Assembly: GCA_016208105.1 (NCBI GenBank)
Contig: JACQYS010000011.1
Coordinates: forward strand, 62,001 to 126,000
Origin: Desulfovibrio sp.
GTDB lineage: Bacteria > Desulfobacterota > Desulfovibrionia > Desulfovibrionales > Desulfovibrionaceae
Length of the DNA: 64,000 bases
Reading direction: 5' to 3'
Under the pieces are notes generated by a model that saw only the letters and a program-made list of their open reading frames with translations, did not search any database and was not told the origin of the DNA. Both the position numbers and the translations under genes were made by a program. The first letter of the stretch is position 1, and every line of letters starts with the position of its first letter. Positions 41,560-51,340 of the stretch are shown here, in pieces.

Positions 41560-41762
41560 TTTTACATATTTCAAGTCATAGAGAGCGCGGACCGGGCGGG
41601 CCGCATCGTGCGACTTCACCATGGCCCGTCCGCCAGTGCGCTCCCGGAAAGGCCCGGCCGTGCGGTTGCCGGGGCAGGCACTGTCCGGCTTGAAGCGCGG
41701 TCTCGCGCAAGCCCACGGCACGGTGCATCCCCGCCGCGAGACGCCGCCAAAGCGGCGTTTTT
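41560..41762 (+). ncRNA. Possible structured RNA or long 3' UTR ending in an intrinsic terminator
   Basis: About 200 GC-rich bases after the MucR gene with several complementary segments: CGGGCGGGCC with GGCCCGTCCG (around 41595-41636), GCGCGGTCTCGCGC near 41695, then the perfect terminator at 41741-41762. No coding frame is convincing. It could be the structured 3' UTR of the MucR mRNA or an independent small RNA; known RNA families (SRP, 6S, RNase P) do not obviously fit. Confidence 0.3.
41741..41762 (+). terminator. Intrinsic terminator upstream of the PocR kinase
   Basis: ACGCCGC (41741-41747), CAAA loop, GCGGCGT (41752-41758), then a T run: a textbook rho-independent terminator on the plus strand, ending transcripts from the MucR side before the kinase gene at 41868. 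Confidence 0.88.
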
Positions 41763-41867
41763 CGCGTTCCAATTGACCATAAGCACGCCTTCGGGGTACA
41801 AACGTACCACTCTGCGACATGTAATTGGAGTTCATGCCGCTTGTTGAGCAAGACCACACGGGGAGCC

Positions 41868-44009
41868 ATGCGCGACAGCGCAAATACCAGCGACGAGCTC
41901 CTTGCCGAGCTTCAAGCCGCCCGCCGGAAGATTGCTTTTCTTGAATCTCGCAGCGCGACGACCGGACACGCCGGAGAACTCCGGATGGACACGTTGTGCT
42001 GTTCGCGGATTCCATCCACTGATTCCGCGACGATCGATTTCAAGGACCTTTTTGACATCTCGAAATTGCAGCGCCTGCAGGACGAATTCGCCACGGCCAC
42101 GGGCGTGGCCTCGATCATAACCTATCCTGACGGCACCCCCATCACCAACCCCAGCAACTTCTGCCGCCTGTGCAGCGATCTCATCCGCAAGACCGAGAAA
42201 GGATGCGAAAACTGCAGGATGTCCGACGCGTCCATCGGGCGGCATTGCGCCACGGGGCCCATTATCGAGCACTGCAAGAGCGGGGGGCTGTGGGACGCCG
42301 GAGCCGGTATTACCGTTGGCGGCCAGCATGTGGCCTGCTGGCTCATAGGCCAGGTGCGCGACGAAACCCAGACCGAAGAGTCCATACGCGCCTACGCCAG
42401 GCAGATCGGCGCGGAAGAGGACGAGGTGGCCAAAGCCTTTGGCGAAGTCCCGAAGATGTCGCTTGAACGCTTTCAGAATCTGGCCCAGGTGCTTTTTACT
42501 TTGGCCAACCAGCTCTCAGCCATGGCGCACCAGAACCTGCGCCAGGCCCGCCTGATAGCCGACCTGGAGCGGACCGAAAAGGAGCTCAAGGAGAGCACCG
42601 CCCGCATCAACCGCATAACCGACGCGGCCCAGGACGCCATCATCATGATGGACCCGGACGGGAGGATAAGCTTCTGGAACCTGGCTGCCGAGCGCATTCT
42701 CGGATACTCGCGCGAACAAGCCCTTGGAATGGAACTGCATGAGATTCTGGCGCCGGAGCGTTACCAACAAGAGGCCCGCGCCGCGGTTCACAGGTTCAGG
42801 TCCGCGAGCCAGGGCGGTGTTTTGGGCAGGACCGTGGAACTGGCCGCGAAACGCAAGGACGGGGCGGAGCTTGATGTCTCGCTTTCCCTCTCCGGGCTTG
42901 AAATCGAGGGGCGCTGGCATGCCGTGGGCATCATGCGCGACATCACCAGCCGCAAACAATCCGACCGGGAGCTGGCCGACGCCAAGGCCATGCTCGACGC
43001 CACCTTCGAGCAGAACCCGGTCCCCATGGTCCTGGTGACCATGCCCGGCGGCGTGGTCACAATCGCCAACAAGGCCAGCAAGGACTTCCTTGGCGTCGAG
43101 GACGGGTCGGAATACCTGGGCCGCTCCCTTTTAGACATCGACAGGAAGTGGGCGGAATACGACCCGCAGGGGCGCCTAGTGTCCGTTACTGATCTGCCGC
43201 TTTCGCGGGCCATGGCCGGGGAGACCACCAAGAACGAGCTATTGCGCATCCAGTGCGCCGACGGAGCCACCCGCTGGGAGCTGGTGAGCGCCGCGCCCAT
43301 TTTCGGCCGGGACGGGCGCATGATCGGCGCGTTCACCACCTTTCCGGACATCACCGACCGGGTGCACGCCGAGGAAGCCATCAAGGAGTCGCTCAAGGAG
43401 AAGGAGGTACTCCTGCGGGAGGTTCACCACCGGGTGAAAAACAACCTCCAGATCATCTCCAGCCTCTTGAGCCTTCAGGAAAACTCCCTGGACAACCCGG
43501 CGGCCCTGGACGCACTGGCCAGCAGCAGGGGCAGGGTGGCCTCCATGGCCCTTATCCATGAGCAGCTCTACCGCTCCAGGGACCTCTCCGGTGTGGGCCT
43601 GGACGAATACCTCAGGCAGTTCCTCCCCCGGCTGGTCTCGACCTACGCGTCCGGGCGCAGCATCTCCCTGGTGCTTGAACCTTCCACCATAGCCCTGTGC
43701 CTGGACCAGGCCATCCCCCTTGGGCTCATAATAAACGAGCTGGTCACCAACTCCCTGAAGCACGCCTTCAAGGACACGGGCCAAGGGTGCATACGCGTCG
43801 TGGCGACACTGCACGACGGCACGGTCAGCCTGCTTGTGGCCGACGACGGCACGGGCCTGCCCGTTGACTACGAGGCGCGAAAGGACCAGTCCCTGGGCCT
43901 GCAGATCGTCACCATGCTGGCCAGGCAGCTACGCGGCAAGCTTGCCACGGACATTTGCGAGGGGACCACCTTCAGACTCAGCTTTCCCTTAAGTGTTCGC
44001 CCGGCGTAG
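41868..44009 (+). CDS. PocR-PAS-PAS HisKA_2 sensor kinase
   Basis: A 713-aa cytoplasmic kinase. Residues about 60-220 are a PocR ligand-binding domain ([68 protein letters not shown]), named from the propanediol regulator PocR and carrying conserved cysteines. Two PAS units follow (about 245-365 and 370-500), then HisKA_2 with [20 protein letters not shown] (H520) and an HATPase domain ([39 protein letters not shown]). No response regulator is adjacent. ATG 41868 is used (GGGGAG close upstream); TTG 41841 is possible. It shares its C-terminal half with the kinases at 48313 and 51341. Confidence 0.92.
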   Translation: MRDSANTSDELLAELQAARRKIAFLESRSATTGHAGELRMDTLCCSRIPSTDSATIDFKDLFDISKLQRLQDEFATATGVASIITYPDGTPITNPSNFCRLCSDLIRKTEKGCENCRMSDASIGRHCATGPIIEHCKSGGLWDAGAGITVGGQHVACWLIGQVRDETQTEESIRAYARQIGAEEDEVAKAFGEVPKMSLERFQNLAQVLFTLANQLSAMAHQNLRQARLIADLERTEKELKESTARINRITDAAQDAIIMMDPDGRISFWNLAAERILGYSREQALGMELHEILAPERYQQEARAAVHRFRSASQGGVLGRTVELAAKRKDGAELDVSLSLSGLEIEGRWHAVGIMRDITSRKQSDRELADAKAMLDATFEQNPVPMVLVTMPGGVVTIANKASKDFLGVEDGSEYLGRSLLDIDRKWAEYDPQGRLVSVTDLPLSRAMAGETTKNELLRIQCADGATRWELVSAAPIFGRDGRMIGAFTTFPDITDRVHAEEAIKESLKEKEVLLREVHHRVKNNLQIISSLLSLQENSLDNPAALDALASSRGRVASMALIHEQLYRSRDLSGVGLDEYLRQFLPRLVSTYASGRSISLVLEPSTIALCLDQAIPLGLIINELVTNSLKHAFKDTGQGCIRVVATLHDGTVSLLVADDGTGLPVDYEARKDQSLGLQIVTMLARQLRGKLATDICEGTTFRLSFPLSVRPA

Positions 44010-44203
44010 GCTTGCGCGCCGTACGAACGCCTCCTCTTAATCCAAGGACTCCGCTGCGCCAGTATCTGGCCCGGATGGCCCTGCGGTTTCTCAAGCAACG
44101 CCCTTTATTGTTTGCAGTCCCTGCCTGGAATTGCGTTGCGAAGTCATCATGGATAAAGAGCTTTCAGGAAAGTGCAGAAAGTTCCAATACCAAGGAATTA
44201 CAC

Positions 44204-45040
44204 ATGATACATGCAAGCATGTTCTACACCGGCGTTCGCGTCGTGTGCGCTCTGGCCCTTGCGTTGGGTCTTACTCTTGGCGCGGCTTTGGCCAAGGACG
44301 TGTCGCCTGTGGGGGAAAAGATCGCCGTGGACGGGAAAGGCCACGCCATCTACCAGGTCGAGGCCAACGGGATCAAGATAGGGTACAAATTGATCGGTTC
44401 CGGGGAGCCGCTTTTGCTGCTCACCGGGCTTGGCTGCACCATGGACCGCTGGACCCCCGAGTTCATCGACGCGGCCTCCGCCAAATACCAGCTGATCATC
44501 ATGGACAACCGCGGGATGGGGTACACCACGGACAACGGGCTGGATTTCAATTACAAGCTTTTCGCCAAGGACGTGATCAGCCTGCTTGATTCTCTTGGAG
44601 TGAGCAAAACCAATGTGCTGGGGTATTCCCAGTCGAGCGTCACCACCCAGAATCTGCTTCTCGACTATCCGGACAGGGTGGGCAAGGCGGTCATCCATGC
44701 CACGTCGACCGATGGAAAAGCCGTGGCCGCCGCATTTAAGAGCGGACCCCTGCCAGACAACCCGACCATCAAGAAGCAGATCCAGGCGGCAATGGGTTGG
44801 GAGGCCCCCCTGGACAGGGTGGCGCTTATCACGAACCAGGTGATGCTGCTGGTGGGCACCGCGGACACCATCGTGGGCACGCAGAGCTCGAAGACCCTGG
44901 CCGGCCTTATCCCCGGCGCCTGGCTTGTCCAGTTCAAAAACGGGACCCATCACCTCCAGTTCGAGGCCCCGGCCGAATTTGCCCGCATCGTCCTGACTTT
45001 TCTTGAGATGAACGAAACCGTACCGGCGCCTGCCAAATAA
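44204..45040 (+). CDS. Exported alpha/beta hydrolase
   Basis: A 278-aa periplasmic hydrolase. Signal peptide: ALALALGLTLGAALA. The alpha/beta-hydrolase fold shows LIGSGEPLLLLTGLGCTMDRW, LIIMDNRGMGYTTDN and a nucleophile elbow NVLGYSQSSVTTQ (GYSQS), with likely acid in LLVGTADTIVG and His in NGTHHLQF. The cap domain is very short compared with esterases of this group, so the active site may be open to larger substrates. Substrate unknown. AAGGAATTACAC precedes ATG 44204. Confidence 0.88.
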   Translation: MIHASMFYTGVRVVCALALALGLTLGAALAKDVSPVGEKIAVDGKGHAIYQVEANGIKIGYKLIGSGEPLLLLTGLGCTMDRWTPEFIDAASAKYQLIIMDNRGMGYTTDNGLDFNYKLFAKDVISLLDSLGVSKTNVLGYSQSSVTTQNLLLDYPDRVGKAVIHATSTDGKAVAAAFKSGPLPDNPTIKKQIQAAMGWEAPLDRVALITNQVMLLVGTADTIVGTQSSKTLAGLIPGAWLVQFKNGTHHLQFEAPAEFARIVLTFLEMNETVPAPAK

Positions 45041-45297
45041 CAGTTCCGCTGGAGCGCGGGAGCGTTGCCCGAATCCTTGCGCCCAGGTTCGAGAACTGCG
45101 CGGCGTTTCCGCCGACATGGCTAAAAAGGTATCGCACACTTGCCGTGTGCGTTTACCGCCTGAATTCACGCGATAATTATGGCGATCACGCCTGACGCCG
45201 TAAGCCGGTCGTAACAGCCGGAATCCCTAGCAAATCCATCCCCCGAGTCGTCCGCTTCACGTACTGTTTTCCTTTCGTGGGAAGGTGAGCAAACCTC

Positions 45298-45326
45298 TTG
45301 ACAGTAACACGAGTCACGAATAAATG
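45298..45326 (+). promoter_or_regulatory. Candidate sigma-70 promoter of the DUF4198 gene
   Basis: TTGACA (45298-45303), 17-base spacer, TAAATG (45321-45326), 32 bases before ATG 45358. The -35 is perfect, the -10 is only half matching. The rest of 45041-45357 shows no gene and no recognised riboswitch. Confidence 0.5.
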
Positions 45327-45357
45327 CTACGCGCATACGAAATCCTCAGGAGGCAGC

Positions 45358-46134
45358 ATGTTCCCGCGTTCGGTTTTCTTCACCCTGGCAGCGCTTGTAG
45401 CCCTCGTCGCCTTGACGGCAAATCCGGCTCTGGCCCACGAATTCATCGTCAAACCGGGCAAGACCGTGGTCAAGGCCGGGGAGAGCGTTCCCGTTTCGGT
45501 TGTGTCTTCCCACGCGTTCATGGTGAGCGAGGAGCTTGAGGACGCCGCCGATGTGAAGGTGTCGGCAATGGATTCCACGGGAGCCAGGGACGTGGCCCTC
45601 ACCGCTGACCCCAAAACGTTCACCTACGACGGCAAGGCCAGTTTCACGAAACCCGGCTACGCCATGCTGGTGGGCCACCGCCTGCCGCAGGTCTGGAGCA
45701 AGACCCCGGACGGCATGCAAAAGGGCGGCAAGGACAAATACCCCGGCGCCACCTTTGCCAACGCGTACGAGAAGTTCTGCAAGACCCTGCTGGTGGTGGA
45801 CAAGCCCGACGAGGGCTGGAAGAAGCCCGCCGGACAAAAGCTTGAGATCATGCCCCTGTCCGACCCCGCAGGCTACAAGGCCGGCCAGGAAACCGCCTTC
45901 CAGATCATCTACGACGGCCAGCCCCTGTCCACCGAGGTTTTCGCCACCTGCGACGGCTACACCAAGGCCGAGAACTCCTACGGCTGGTACACCGAAACCA
46001 GCGACAAGGGCGTGGCCCAGGTGAAGTTCATGCAGAAGGGATTGTGGATGGTGCGTGTGCAGCACAAGGTGCCCGGCAAGGACGGCGTAAAGGAGCACGT
46101 GATGCGCTCCGTGCTGGTATTTTCGGTCAATTAG
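45358..46134 (+). CDS. DUF4198 periplasmic protein
   Basis: A 258-aa exported protein of the DUF4198 family, found with nickel/cobalt and other metal-uptake genes (NikK-like). Signal peptide FTLAALVALVALTANPALA is followed by HEFIVKPG, so the mature protein should begin with His, a feature of several metal-binding periplasmic proteins. Typical strand motifs: VVKAGESVPVSVVSSHAFMV, KPGYAMLVGHRLPQVW and GYTKAENSYGWYTETSDKG. The ATG follows AGGAGGCAGC. It is followed nine bases later by a second exported protein also maturing at His. A role in binding Ni, Co or another metal is inferred. Confidence 0.82.
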   Translation: MFPRSVFFTLAALVALVALTANPALAHEFIVKPGKTVVKAGESVPVSVVSSHAFMVSEELEDAADVKVSAMDSTGARDVALTADPKTFTYDGKASFTKPGYAMLVGHRLPQVWSKTPDGMQKGGKDKYPGATFANAYEKFCKTLLVVDKPDEGWKKPAGQKLEIMPLSDPAGYKAGQETAFQIIYDGQPLSTEVFATCDGYTKAENSYGWYTETSDKGVAQVKFMQKGLWMVRVQHKVPGKDGVKEHVMRSVLVFSVN

Positions 46135-46143
46135 CCAGGACGA

Positions 46144-46785
46144 ATGATGATGACGAACACTCTCCTTGGACAGGGCGTTTCCGGAGCGCGCTTGCAGGAA
46201 TCGGGTTCCGGCCAGGCCTGCCCGAGGGGGTTCGCCCCGGGCGTCCGCACTGGCCGCGGACGCCCGGCAATCGATGTTCGCATACGCCTCGTAAGCCTCG
46301 CGGTTGTGTTGGTTGCGGCCTGGGCGCTCCCCCCAAGCGCCCGGGCCCATGGCACGGGCTCGCGCTGGCTTGACGGCGGCCAGCGGGCATTGGCGGTGTA
46401 TTTTCACTATTCAGGGGGCGAACCCATGGCCTGGAACAAGGTGAAGGTCTTTGGCCCCGGGGATGAGAAAACGGAATTCGTGGCCGCCAGGACCGACCGC
46501 AACGGCAGGTTCGCCTTCCTGCCCGACCGGCCGGGACTCTGGCGTGTGGAGGTCGCGGACGACGAAGGGCACAAGGCCGTGGCCGAGACCGATTACCACC
46601 CGGCCTCCCCACCGGCTTCCCAGGCGGCTCCATCCGAGGCGGCCGCGCCGGGAACCGGCCCGGCGTCCGGGAACGCATTGCCCGACAACGCGCGGCTCGG
46701 GCCGCTCTGGCTGCGGATCCTCTTGGGGGTGAGCCTTACGCTGAACCTCTTCGTTGGCGCGGCGTTTCTGAAGCGAAAACCCTGA
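46144..46785 (+). CDS. Membrane-anchored periplasmic protein following DUF4198 (NikL-like?)
   Basis: A 213-aa protein. A hydrophobic segment IRLVSLAVVLVAAWALPPSARA at about residues 48-69 is probably the true signal sequence, after which HGTGSRWLDGG would be the mature start; the roughly 45-residue front extension suggests the start may lie further in, but no better start codon with a ribosome-binding site was found. The periplasmic part is a CarboxypepD_reg-like beta domain (ALAVYFHYSGGEPMAWNKVK, TDRNGRFAFLPDRPGLWRVE). A C-terminal helix LWLRILLGVSLTLNLFVGAA followed by FLKRKP anchors it. It resembles NikL-type partners of cobalt/nickel ECF transporters, but no CbiM/NikM is nearby. Confidence 0.7.
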   Translation: MMMTNTLLGQGVSGARLQESGSGQACPRGFAPGVRTGRGRPAIDVRIRLVSLAVVLVAAWALPPSARAHGTGSRWLDGGQRALAVYFHYSGGEPMAWNKVKVFGPGDEKTEFVAARTDRNGRFAFLPDRPGLWRVEVADDEGHKAVAETDYHPASPPASQAAPSEAAAPGTGPASGNALPDNARLGPLWLRILLGVSLTLNLFVGAAFLKRKP

Positions 46786-46980
46786 TGAAGGGTTCGCGCC
46801 TTTGCCCGCATTGGGCTTGGCCGCTTTGCGCCTCTGGCACAGCCACACGGCAAGATGCGGTGGATGGCGCCCGGCAATAACGGGGATTCAGGCGCGGTAC
46901 GCGTTGAGAGGGATGGTCGGAGTGATGAACAAGCTGGAGGACTGTTTCGGGATTGGCAGCGTTACCGCGAGTTCGGGGAA

Positions 46981-48081
46981 CTATTTCTCGTCATGCAGCA
47001 GGCAATACCGGGACACTCTGTTTTTTCCTTTGCATTTGCCGTGGTACATGGCCTGGTCCGCCGAGTTGAGCAGGTCATCCGCCGTCCAGTCTCCATGGTA
47101 CTCGGCCACGCCTATGGAAACCGTGAACCGGACGATGGTGTCGGTCAGCTTGCCGCCTACCCTCGACCGGAACTCGTAGTTCTGCACGGCATACCGGATG
47201 GCGTCCGCATGGTTCTCCGCCTCGTCTCCGGTGAGCGGGCACACCAGAACGAGCTCGTCCCCGCCGTAGCGCGCCGCGAAGAAGCCGTTCTTGGAAGCTA
47301 TGTCCGTGAGTATCTTTGCCAGGGTCCTCAGCACGTCATCCCCCACAGGATGGCCGTAAACATCGTTCACTGTCTTCTTGAAATCATCAATGTCGATCAT
47401 GAGCAGTGAAAGGGGCGTGTTCTTGGACTTTGACTTCTTGATCGCCTTGGTAAGGTAGTTGTCGAGTGATCTGCGATTGTGCAGCGTGTTCAGCATGGGG
47501 TCGATATTGATGAGCTGCTCGAACTTTCTGGCCTCCCGTTCCCATTTTTTTGCTTCGTCCCTGTAGTGCTGGAGCATTGTTGTCACAAGGTCGCGCAGTT
47601 TTAGAATAATGGAATTGGCGTCATCTTTTGATGCCATGAGGCTCAGAACATCGCGTTCAAACTCAGTGACTATCTTGTCTCTGCCGGTGCTCGTGGACAA
47701 AGAATTGGAAATGAAATCCGATATGGATTCGGCCAGGGAATGGGAGCTGCTTTTGTACAATGCGAGCTGCGATTTCAAGGAATGCATTCTCACATTGTCT
47801 GCAACAATGTCTTCAACCCCGTGTATTATTTTATAAAAGCCATTTGTTGAGGAATCCTTAGCAGCAATGCCGTTAAAGACAACCTGCTGAGCCTGTTTCT
47901 TCTGGTCCTGGTTCAGAATTGAAAACGATGTGACGATATTTCTTGCGAACAATACGACAGCCAGCCAGCTTGTGGTGTCTGTATAGCCAAGTTTCTGCAA
48001 TTCTTCGCAGAGCTTGGATGTTTCATTTGAAACAAAGTTATTGTGTCCGGACACTAGAGACTCCTGAGATATACACATCAT
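46981..48081 (-). CDS. GGDEF diguanylate cyclase
   Basis: A 366-aa cytoplasmic protein that probably makes c-di-GMP. The first 190 residues are a helical region of unknown fold (DTTSWLAVVLFARNIVTSFS and a coiled coil EAKKWEREARKFEQLINIDP). The GGDEF domain (about 195-360) shows DPMLNTLHNRRSLDNYL, LLMIDIDDFKKTVNDVYGHP and active site ARYGGDELVLV (Leu in place of the last Phe, usually tolerated). The allosteric RxxD I-site is absent. No membrane segments. Single gene. Confidence 0.9.
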   Translation of the reverse strand: MMCISQESLVSGHNNFVSNETSKLCEELQKLGYTDTTSWLAVVLFARNIVTSFSILNQDQKKQAQQVVFNGIAAKDSSTNGFYKIIHGVEDIVADNVRMHSLKSQLALYKSSSHSLAESISDFISNSLSTSTGRDKIVTEFERDVLSLMASKDDANSIILKLRDLVTTMLQHYRDEAKKWEREARKFEQLINIDPMLNTLHNRRSLDNYLTKAIKKSKSKNTPLSLLMIDIDDFKKTVNDVYGHPVGDDVLRTLAKILTDIASKNGFFAARYGGDELVLVCPLTGDEAENHADAIRYAVQNYEFRSRVGGKLTDTIVRFTVSIGVAEYHGDWTADDLLNSADQAMYHGKCKGKNRVSRYCLLHDEK

Positions 48082-48312
48082 CTGCCAATCAGGCGGGTAA
48101 GAGCCCGCGAAGAAAACGGCAAAAGCGAATTCGGATTCTTTATCACATTCTATACTGATTCGTATCGCTTATTCGGGCTGGCACAGGAAGTTTCTCGTAA
48201 CCCTCCCTTTTGGTGATGATATGATGCGTGCACGCGACCGCCTTTTCGGTCGAGTTCTTTCCGCACACAACGGCATGCGGCGATAGCGACTGGCGTGTCG
48301 GGTTACGCCGGT

Positions 48313-51063
48313 TCAATCGCGATCGATCGGAAATTCCAGGCGAAACCGGGTGCCACCGTCCGATTCCACCGCAAGCGTTCCGTGCAGCTGGTTGGCCAGC
48401 AGGGTGACGATCTGCAGCCCCAGCGTGGACTGCCCGTCGAGAGAAAAGTCCCCGGGCAGGCCCTTGCCGTTGTCGGCGATGGTGAAGGCCACGTTCTGGC
48501 CGTTCCTGACGGCGCTTATGGTAATGGTGCCTTTCTGGACGCCGTTGAAGGCGTGCTTGAAGGCGTTGGTGGCCAGCTCGTTGGCGATGAGGCCAAACGG
48601 GATGGCCTGGTCCAGGGAAAGCGCGATGGAGGCGATGGCAAGCTCCATGGTGATGTCCCGTTTGCCTTTGTAGCCGATGGCCAGGCGCCGCAGGAGCTCG
48701 CCCAGGTAGGGGGCCATGTCGATTCCGCCAAGATTGTCCGACCGGTGGAGCTGGTCGTGGACCAGGGCCATGGACATCACCCGCCCCTGGCAGTCCAGAA
48801 GGATTCGCTGAGCCTCGGGGTTCTCGATCCCTTTTTCCTGGAGGCTCAAAAGGCTCGAGATGATCTGGAGGTTGTTCTTCACCCGGTGGTGGATCTCCTT
48901 GAGCAACACCTCCTTTTCCCGGAGCGAGGCCATGAGCGCTATCTCGGCCGTCTTCACCTGGGTGATGTTCGTGATCAGCGAATAGAAGCCCAGAACCGCG
49001 CCATCGGCAACGTCCGGGATGTATTGCACGAAGGAGTGGCGGATGGAGTGCCCGTCTGGGTTTTTGGCGGCGCGCTCGAAGGCCTGGGCTGTCCCGGCCA
49101 GCACACCCTGTATGTAGGGCTGGTTGCTGGTGAAGGATTCTTCGCCAATGACGTCTCGCAGGTGCATGCCGTCGATCGTGTCGGCGTTTATTCCGAACCA
49201 TTGCAGGTAGGTCTGGTTGGCGAATCCGTTGCGGAGGTTCGCGTCCCAGTAGGAGATCATGGCGGGCAGGCTGTTGAGCGTGGCCCGAAGCTTGCTTTCG
49301 CTCTTCTTGAGTTTCTCCTCCAAAAGCTTTGCCTCGGTGATGTCCTGGAAGATGGTGACGAACCGGCCCTTGTCCGGGGAGAAGGCGGAAATGCGGAAAT
49401 GCTTGTTAAGGGGCGGGAAGTAGGTTTCGAACCACTCCGGCTCCGCACCCTCGGCCACCCTGGCATAGATGTCGAGATAGGGCGGGGCGTCCGAGCCGTA
49501 CACCAGCGAGGCCAAGGCTCCCACCGCCTTCGAGCGGTCTATGCCCGTTTGGCGCTCGAAGCTTCGGTTCACGTCCAGGATTCTGTAGTCCACGGCCTTA
49601 CCAGGGGCTTCGTAGACCATTTCGTGGACCGCGGCCCCCTCGGTCATGGACTCGAAGAGGGTGCGGAATTTGCGCTCGCTTTCGCGCAAGGCCTCTTCGG
49701 CCATCCTCTGGACGCTGGTGTCGGAAAAGAGGGTGACCACGAGCCCGGAGGGGAGCCTGAAGACGTAGTTTTCCGCGCTGTGGGTGAGGCGGTTGTCCGA
49801 GTAGATGTTAAGGGGCAGGTGTTCCGGCTCCCCCGTGGAGTGGACGCGCCGCATCGCTTCCAGCAGTCCGAACTGCCTGACGCTCGGAAACACATCCGTG
49901 ACGCGCCTGCCTGCCACATCATTCAGGGTGACATTGCCCAAGGCCTGGCCAGCCCGGTTGAGTGACACGAACACGAAGTCCTGCCCCTGGTCCACGGGCC
50001 GGTAGATGGCCAGGCCCTCCTGCATGTTGTCGAAGAGCTGCCGGAAACGCTCCTCGCTCTCCTTTATGGCCTCGACCTGCCTGCCCACCAGCTTCCTGCC
50101 CAGGAGCCTGGCGATGATCATGGCCAGAAGCGCGGCCCCGGCCATCAGGGCCAGGTTCGCCATGAGCGTCTTGTCGGCCTGTCTGTAGATCACGGACAGG
50201 GGAATGTTCAGAAGCACCACCATGTAGGGCGGTTCGCTTTCGAGCAGCCTGAGCTTGCTGAAATAGAACAGAACGGTGGTGCCGTCGTAGCGGGTGGCGA
50301 TGAACGAACCGGATTCCTCTTTGGACTCCACGATGGTGCGCCAGTTCTCGGCCACGATGGGCTGGCCGATGGGCGGCGGATCGGACCCTTTTGCCAGGGC
50401 CAGCAGCCGGACGCCGCCCCGGTCCATGAGGGTCAGGCGGCTGTCGGCGGGCAGCGTGAGCTGGGCAAAAAACGGATGGTACTTGCCAAGGTCGTAGGTG
50501 ACCAGCACCACGCCCAGAAGCCGGGAATTCTCATCCAGAACCGGGGTGGAGAACTGCATCACCGGCACCTTGGCGATCCGGCTGACCATGAAGTCGCCGG
50601 CGCTGAAACTCTTGGTGCGAACGGCGTCCCTAAACGAGGTGCGGTCCGACAGGTCGAGGTCGTTCGAGGCTGGCAGGGCCGACGCCTGCACCTTCCCCGT
50701 GGCATCCAGGAGCACGATGTTGGCCAGGGCTTTATTCTCGTGCAAGAGGTGAGCGAACAGGTTCGAGCAATCCAGGGCATCGAAGTGCCGGACCTGGGGC
50801 AGGGCGGCCAGGGTATGACCAAGGGTTCTGGCCAGGTGCGTCTTCTCGGATTGCAGGGTGGCGATGCTCTCGGTCAGGTTGTCGAGCCGGTTGCGCGCTT
50901 CCGAGAGCACCTGCTCGCGCAAGGTGAACCCGTTGTAGAGGATGATCGACAGAGCGGGAAGGATGGCGCAGGCCACCACGGCGTACAGGCTTGTATTGAC
51001 CGAGAGCCAGCTTTTCGGCCCTTCAACTGAGACCTCCCCATTACCCGTAACTCTCTCGCTCAT
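48313..51063 (-). CDS. Cache-PAS HisKA_2 sensor histidine kinase
   Basis: A 916-aa membrane kinase. TM1 (VNTSLYAVVACAILPALSII, about 23-42), a periplasmic Cache-like domain (about 50-300, with SDRTSFRDAVRTKSFSAGDF and STPVLDENSRLLGVVLVTYD), TM2 (LMANLALMAGAALLAMIIA, about 305-325), three PAS units (about 335-700), HisKA_2 ([20 protein letters not shown]) and HATPase (IPFGLIANELATNAFKHAF, DNGKGLPGDFSLDGQSTLGL). The last PAS (MISYWDANLRNGFANQTYLQ) closely resembles that of the divergent kinase at 51341. No regulator gene is adjacent. Confidence 0.93.
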   Translation of the reverse strand: MSERVTGNGEVSVEGPKSWLSVNTSLYAVVACAILPALSIILYNGFTLREQVLSEARNRLDNLTESIATLQSEKTHLARTLGHTLAALPQVRHFDALDCSNLFAHLLHENKALANIVLLDATGKVQASALPASNDLDLSDRTSFRDAVRTKSFSAGDFMVSRIAKVPVMQFSTPVLDENSRLLGVVLVTYDLGKYHPFFAQLTLPADSRLTLMDRGGVRLLALAKGSDPPPIGQPIVAENWRTIVESKEESGSFIATRYDGTTVLFYFSKLRLLESEPPYMVVLLNIPLSVIYRQADKTLMANLALMAGAALLAMIIARLLGRKLVGRQVEAIKESEERFRQLFDNMQEGLAIYRPVDQGQDFVFVSLNRAGQALGNVTLNDVAGRRVTDVFPSVRQFGLLEAMRRVHSTGEPEHLPLNIYSDNRLTHSAENYVFRLPSGLVVTLFSDTSVQRMAEEALRESERKFRTLFESMTEGAAVHEMVYEAPGKAVDYRILDVNRSFERQTGIDRSKAVGALASLVYGSDAPPYLDIYARVAEGAEPEWFETYFPPLNKHFRISAFSPDKGRFVTIFQDITEAKLLEEKLKKSESKLRATLNSLPAMISYWDANLRNGFANQTYLQWFGINADTIDGMHLRDVIGEESFTSNQPYIQGVLAGTAQAFERAAKNPDGHSIRHSFVQYIPDVADGAVLGFYSLITNITQVKTAEIALMASLREKEVLLKEIHHRVKNNLQIISSLLSLQEKGIENPEAQRILLDCQGRVMSMALVHDQLHRSDNLGGIDMAPYLGELLRRLAIGYKGKRDITMELAIASIALSLDQAIPFGLIANELATNAFKHAFNGVQKGTITISAVRNGQNVAFTIADNGKGLPGDFSLDGQSTLGLQIVTLLANQLHGTLAVESDGGTRFRLEFPIDRD

Positions 51064-51340
51064 GCCTGTCCTTTGGGTCGAATGCCTGCCGGGTGCGACG
51101 GCACCAGTACACTCATCCTATGCCCCAGGTGCGTGAACGGGTCAATGGAAACGGGCGGATGTGATTGCCATTCGTACCGGCACGTGACGGCTTGCACTGC
51201 GCGGTACAGCTAAGACGCATCCGTCCTTCGGATCTTTTTCGTTCCCCTACTTTCTCATCCCCCTGTTTATGTGCTAAGGTGCAATTTGCCAGGGGTCATC
51301 ATGAACCTGGGCGCAACGCATCACGCATCAGCGAGTGAGC

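Noticed and set aside
41560-41762. SRP, 6S or RNase P RNA
   Set aside because: A CCGGAAAGG segment recalls the SRP loop, but the conserved surroundings of SRP RNA are missing, and no 6S bubble or RNase P core could be aligned by eye.
41576-41869. Open frames on both strands between mucR and the PocR kinase
   Set aside because: No ribosome-binding sites, no recognisable domains; the region contains a strong terminator.
45160-45357. Cobalamin or nickel/cobalt riboswitch before the DUF4198 gene
   Set aside because: GGGAAGGTGAGCAAACC recalls part of a B12 element, but the required GCCACTG-type partner is absent.
48295-49965. Long plus-strand frame over the Cache-PAS kinase
   Set aside because: Shadow of the minus-strand kinase, no domain recognisable.
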